In this document: positions 62,051 to 64,000 of the stretch, piece after piece
How positions within the stretch are numbered: position 1 is the first letter of the stretch
Layout of the letters: each line of letters begins with the position of its first letter
Position numbers and translations under genes: made by a program
Source of the DNA: Lachnospiraceae bacterium
GTDB lineage: Bacteria; Bacillota; Clostridia; Lachnospirales; Lachnospiraceae
Length of the DNA: 64,000 nucleotides
Direction: 5' to 3'
Assembly: GCA_022791975.1 (NCBI GenBank)
Contig: JAAWAC010000007.1
Span: forward strand, 62,001-126,000
Notes under the pieces: generated by a model
Databases searched by the model: none
What the model was told of the DNA's origin: nothing
The model's input: only the letters and a program-made list of their open reading frames with translations

Positions 62051-63556
62051 TTATCCCCTTCCTATACAAAACAGATAGGCCTCCTCCTTCTGGCTGATGC
62101 ACCACTCCTCCATAAGCTTCCACTCTGGCCGCTTACGCAGCTGCTTTTTCAAATATCCCCTGTCCCGGGAATACACCAGCAGAATTCCCTCCGGCTTTAA
62201 AAGCTCCCGGGCTTTGTCCAAAAATTGGCCGTACAGGTTGTCAATGGCATGAGCATCCATCCGCTTTCCCTTTACTGGAAAGTTGGTCACGATCTCGTCA
62301 AACAGATATCCATGGGCAAATGTCAGACAATCCCGGTTGATAAAATGAGCCGGGACTCCAGCAGCCTGGGCATTTTCCCGTGCTCCTGCAATAGCCGGCG
62401 CATACAGGTCAATGCCATACAGAGTATGGGCGTGCAGCTTATAATTCCGCTCCAAAAGCATGGTCCCCACTCCACAAAAAGGGTCCAGCACCTGGGCCTG
62501 CTCCTTCAAGTAGGAAGAAGCCAGCTCCATGCAGATGGCTGCCTGCACTGGTGCCAGGGAAGCCGCCACCACCTGTCGCCGGTAGGCAAACCGGTGGTCT
62601 GGCAAACTTTTAAGCTTAAGAAGGGGAAAGAAACTTCCCCCCCTGTCTTCCATCAAACGCAGCTCTATCTCATAGGCGGACGGAGCATTTATCAACCTTC
62701 CATTCGACTGCTCCTCCAACTGAGCACCCAATCTTTTGGCCAGATCCCCTGGAGTCTGGGAGGCGCCCCGAAGCCTAGTGTCCACCCGGAAATAATAGGG
62801 GGGCTTTCCCTTCAAAAGCCTTCCCAAAAGCTCCAACAGATCCGTCTCCAAAAGCTCCTTAGCAAGCGCCTCTTTCCTAAGCTTTCCGCTGCCCTGTAGA
62901 CAAAAGAAAAGCTCCCGGTAAGTGCGGATGGAAAGCAAGGGTTCTATGGTGGCCTGTTCTGCCAAAACTGCGCCCTTTCCCAGGCGAATCTGCCCATCCC
63001 CTATCTGCCCGGCCGTAAGCTTCTCCTGCCCTTGGTTGGTCAGGAGCATTACATCCGCCTTTTGTCCCAGCCCAACAAAGCCATGGAACCGGGGAGGCTC
63101 CTGGCTTAGTAAAATCCGGCGCAATACCCAAAGCTCCTGGCGCAGATGCTTTTCTGAGGGCTGCTTCTCTGTCTGTTTCCCAGCAGCCATTAACTCTTCC
63201 TCTATCTGGGCCTGTCGCTGCTTCATAGCTTCCACATAGGGCTCGCAGGGAAAGCTCTCCAAAGCTTTCAGGTAATCACTTTTTACAAAAAGCTGATGTT
63301 CCCTTTCATAGGCCTCCCACAGCTTTTCGGGAATCTCCTCCCCGGTAAGTTTCCCCAGGATAGCCGCCCCGTTTTTTCGCACTTTGGGGTCCTCTTCGTA
63401 GTTCAGGCAGCTAAACAGCACCTGGGGCCTGGCGTCAAAGAGCTTTTGAAGCTCCCCCAGGCTCTCCGGCTTTTGGATAGCTGCCTTCATGGCAATCAGA
63501 CTTTCCCTTAAATCCTGCTGCCTATCAACCTTCTCAAATAGCTCTCTCAAAATCAT
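62051..63556 (-). CDS. TRM11/RlmL-like SAM-dependent methyltransferase with helical N-terminus
   Basis: A 501-residue protein. The C-terminal 170 residues form a class I methyltransferase: VLDPFCGVGTMLLERN, LYGIDLYAPAIAGARENAQAAG and the catalytic-type motif IVTNFPVKG where N6-methyltransferases have NPPY. The first 300 residues are helical with HEAT-like repeats and a middle part resembling TRM11-type proteins. An RNA or protein guanine/adenine methyltransferase is likely, but the target is not known. The ATG lies close behind AGAGGAA. It lies 65 bases upstream of the Na+/Ca2+ exchanger gene, in the same direction. Confidence 0.78.
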   Translation of the reverse strand: MILRELFEKVDRQQDLRESLIAMKAAIQKPESLGELQKLFDARPQVLFSCLNYEEDPKVRKNGAAILGKLTGEEIPEKLWEAYEREHQLFVKSDYLKALESFPCEPYVEAMKQRQAQIEEELMAAGKQTEKQPSEKHLRQELWVLRRILLSQEPPRFHGFVGLGQKADVMLLTNQGQEKLTAGQIGDGQIRLGKGAVLAEQATIEPLLSIRTYRELFFCLQGSGKLRKEALAKELLETDLLELLGRLLKGKPPYYFRVDTRLRGASQTPGDLAKRLGAQLEEQSNGRLINAPSAYEIELRLMEDRGGSFFPLLKLKSLPDHRFAYRRQVVAASLAPVQAAICMELASSYLKEQAQVLDPFCGVGTMLLERNYKLHAHTLYGIDLYAPAIAGARENAQAAGVPAHFINRDCLTFAHGYLFDEIVTNFPVKGKRMDAHAIDNLYGQFLDKARELLKPEGILLVYSRDRGYLKKQLRKRPEWKLMEEWCISQKEEAYLFCIGRG

Positions 63557-63620
63557 TTCCTCTGTTATGCATTCTGTAATTTTCTCCCAGGGGACTTCCC
63601 ACTTTCCGATAGGTCTTCTC

Positions 63621-64000
63621 TCATCGCATCAAAATATATCCCGTATAAATCACGTAAACCAACACCATCATGGCTCCTGTTCCCCGGGTTACCCGTTTTC
63701 GGGCATAGAGGGGAAGAAAGAAGAACAGGCTCACAGCCAGCAAAATAGCTGCATCATACACGTTTTCCGGTTCTACCCGAATAGGCGAGATTCCCGCGGA
63801 CACCCCCAGAATAAAGCCAATATTCATAATATTGGACCCTACCACGTTTCCCAGGGCAATGTCGCTCTCTCCCTTTTTGGCCGCCACCACAGAGGTGACC
63901 AGCTCTGGCAGAGAGGTTCCCACCGCCACAATGGTCAGCCCGATTAAGGTCTCGCTAAGTCCAAAGCTGCGGGCAATCTCCGTAGCTCCGTTTACCACCA
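63621..64000 (-). CDS. Na+/Ca2+ antiporter (CaCA family), partial
   Basis: The C-terminal part of a calcium/sodium exchanger of the YrbG type; its start lies beyond the right edge. The alpha-2 repeat is visible as GLSETLIGLTIVAVGTSLPELVTSVVAAKKGESDIALGNVVGSNIMNIGF, with the ion-binding Glu in SLPEL. Two or three more membrane segments follow and it ends YTGYILMR. The first ATG in the track (at 63998) is probably internal. Confidence 0.9.
   Translation of the reverse strand, partial: VVNGATEIARSFGLSETLIGLTIVAVGTSLPELVTSVVAAKKGESDIALGNVVGSNIMNIGFILGVSAGISPIRVEPENVYDAAILLAVSLFFFLPLYARKRVTRGTGAMMVLVYVIYTGYILMR

Noticed and set aside
1-64000. tRNA, rRNA or CRISPR
   Set aside because: No cloverleaf with a GTTCRA arm, no rRNA sequence and no regularly spaced repeats were noticed in the gaps.

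Overview
The window looks like the chromosome of an anaerobic, gut-type Firmicute, most likely a member of the Clostridia close to Lachnospiraceae. This is inferred from strong AGGAGG ribosome-binding sites, consensus sigma-A promoters, a Clostridium-type D-psicose (allulose) 3-epimerase, BioY and ThiT vitamin transporters under BirA and TPP-riboswitch control, and many Lachnospiraceae-style sugar operons. Base composition is moderate (about half G+C by eye), with more A+T-rich patches at 1-3700 and around 50770-51230. Most genes lie on the minus strand. I found no rRNA, tRNA or CRISPR array.

Region by region. 1-3670: a truncated serine recombinase, an allulose 3-epimerase, and an MFS exporter with its TetR regulator, which has three operator-like palindromes. 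3680-10840: a sugar-acid block with glucarate dehydratase, a DapA-type aldolase, a GltD-like flavoprotein, a YihS-like isomerase, and a PrpR/sigma-54-type regulator whose AAA+ active site appears fully degenerate. 10929-13568: alaS with a perfect sigma-A promoter. 13719-27766: the most unusual block, a minus-strand run DUF362 - MoxR AAA+ - DUF5682 - VWA - double-SWIM - (L-fucose-isomerase-like, ceramidase-like) - DUF4132. 27831-31597: a stand-alone AAA ATPase, IclR and GntR/FadR regulators, and a YtcJ-type amidohydrolase that seems to have lost its metal site. 31746-45396: amino-sugar and polyol metabolism, with nagA plus a NagB-like gene, a CBM9-like protein, and a large ABC-transporter operon (NagB-like, MtlD-like, PIG-L deacetylase, RbsC/RbsA/RbsB-like transporter, Gfo/Idh/MocA oxidoreductase, PfkB kinase) divergent from a ROK regulator. 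45462-47194: bioB-bioY behind a BirA operator. 47358-56095: a GT14-type glycosyltransferase, a GH32 fructosidase, a CPBP protease, a HIT protein, a membrane protein, TPP riboswitch-thiT, argS and fructokinase. 56376-64000: exonuclease III, a PurF-like protein without the N-terminal cysteine coupled to a DUF815 ATPase, a YtrA-type GntR regulator with an ABC transporter, a TRM11-like methyltransferase, and a partial Na+/Ca2+ exchanger.

Together the genes describe a saccharolytic anaerobe that takes up and deacetylates, deaminates or isomerises diverse sugars, amino sugars and sugar acids. The least explained parts are the MoxR-VWA-SWIM-DUF4132 cassette, the catalytically degenerate regulator, the glutaminase-dead PurF paralogue and the truncated YtcJ protein. 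All functional calls rest on reading the translated sequences; no database search was run.
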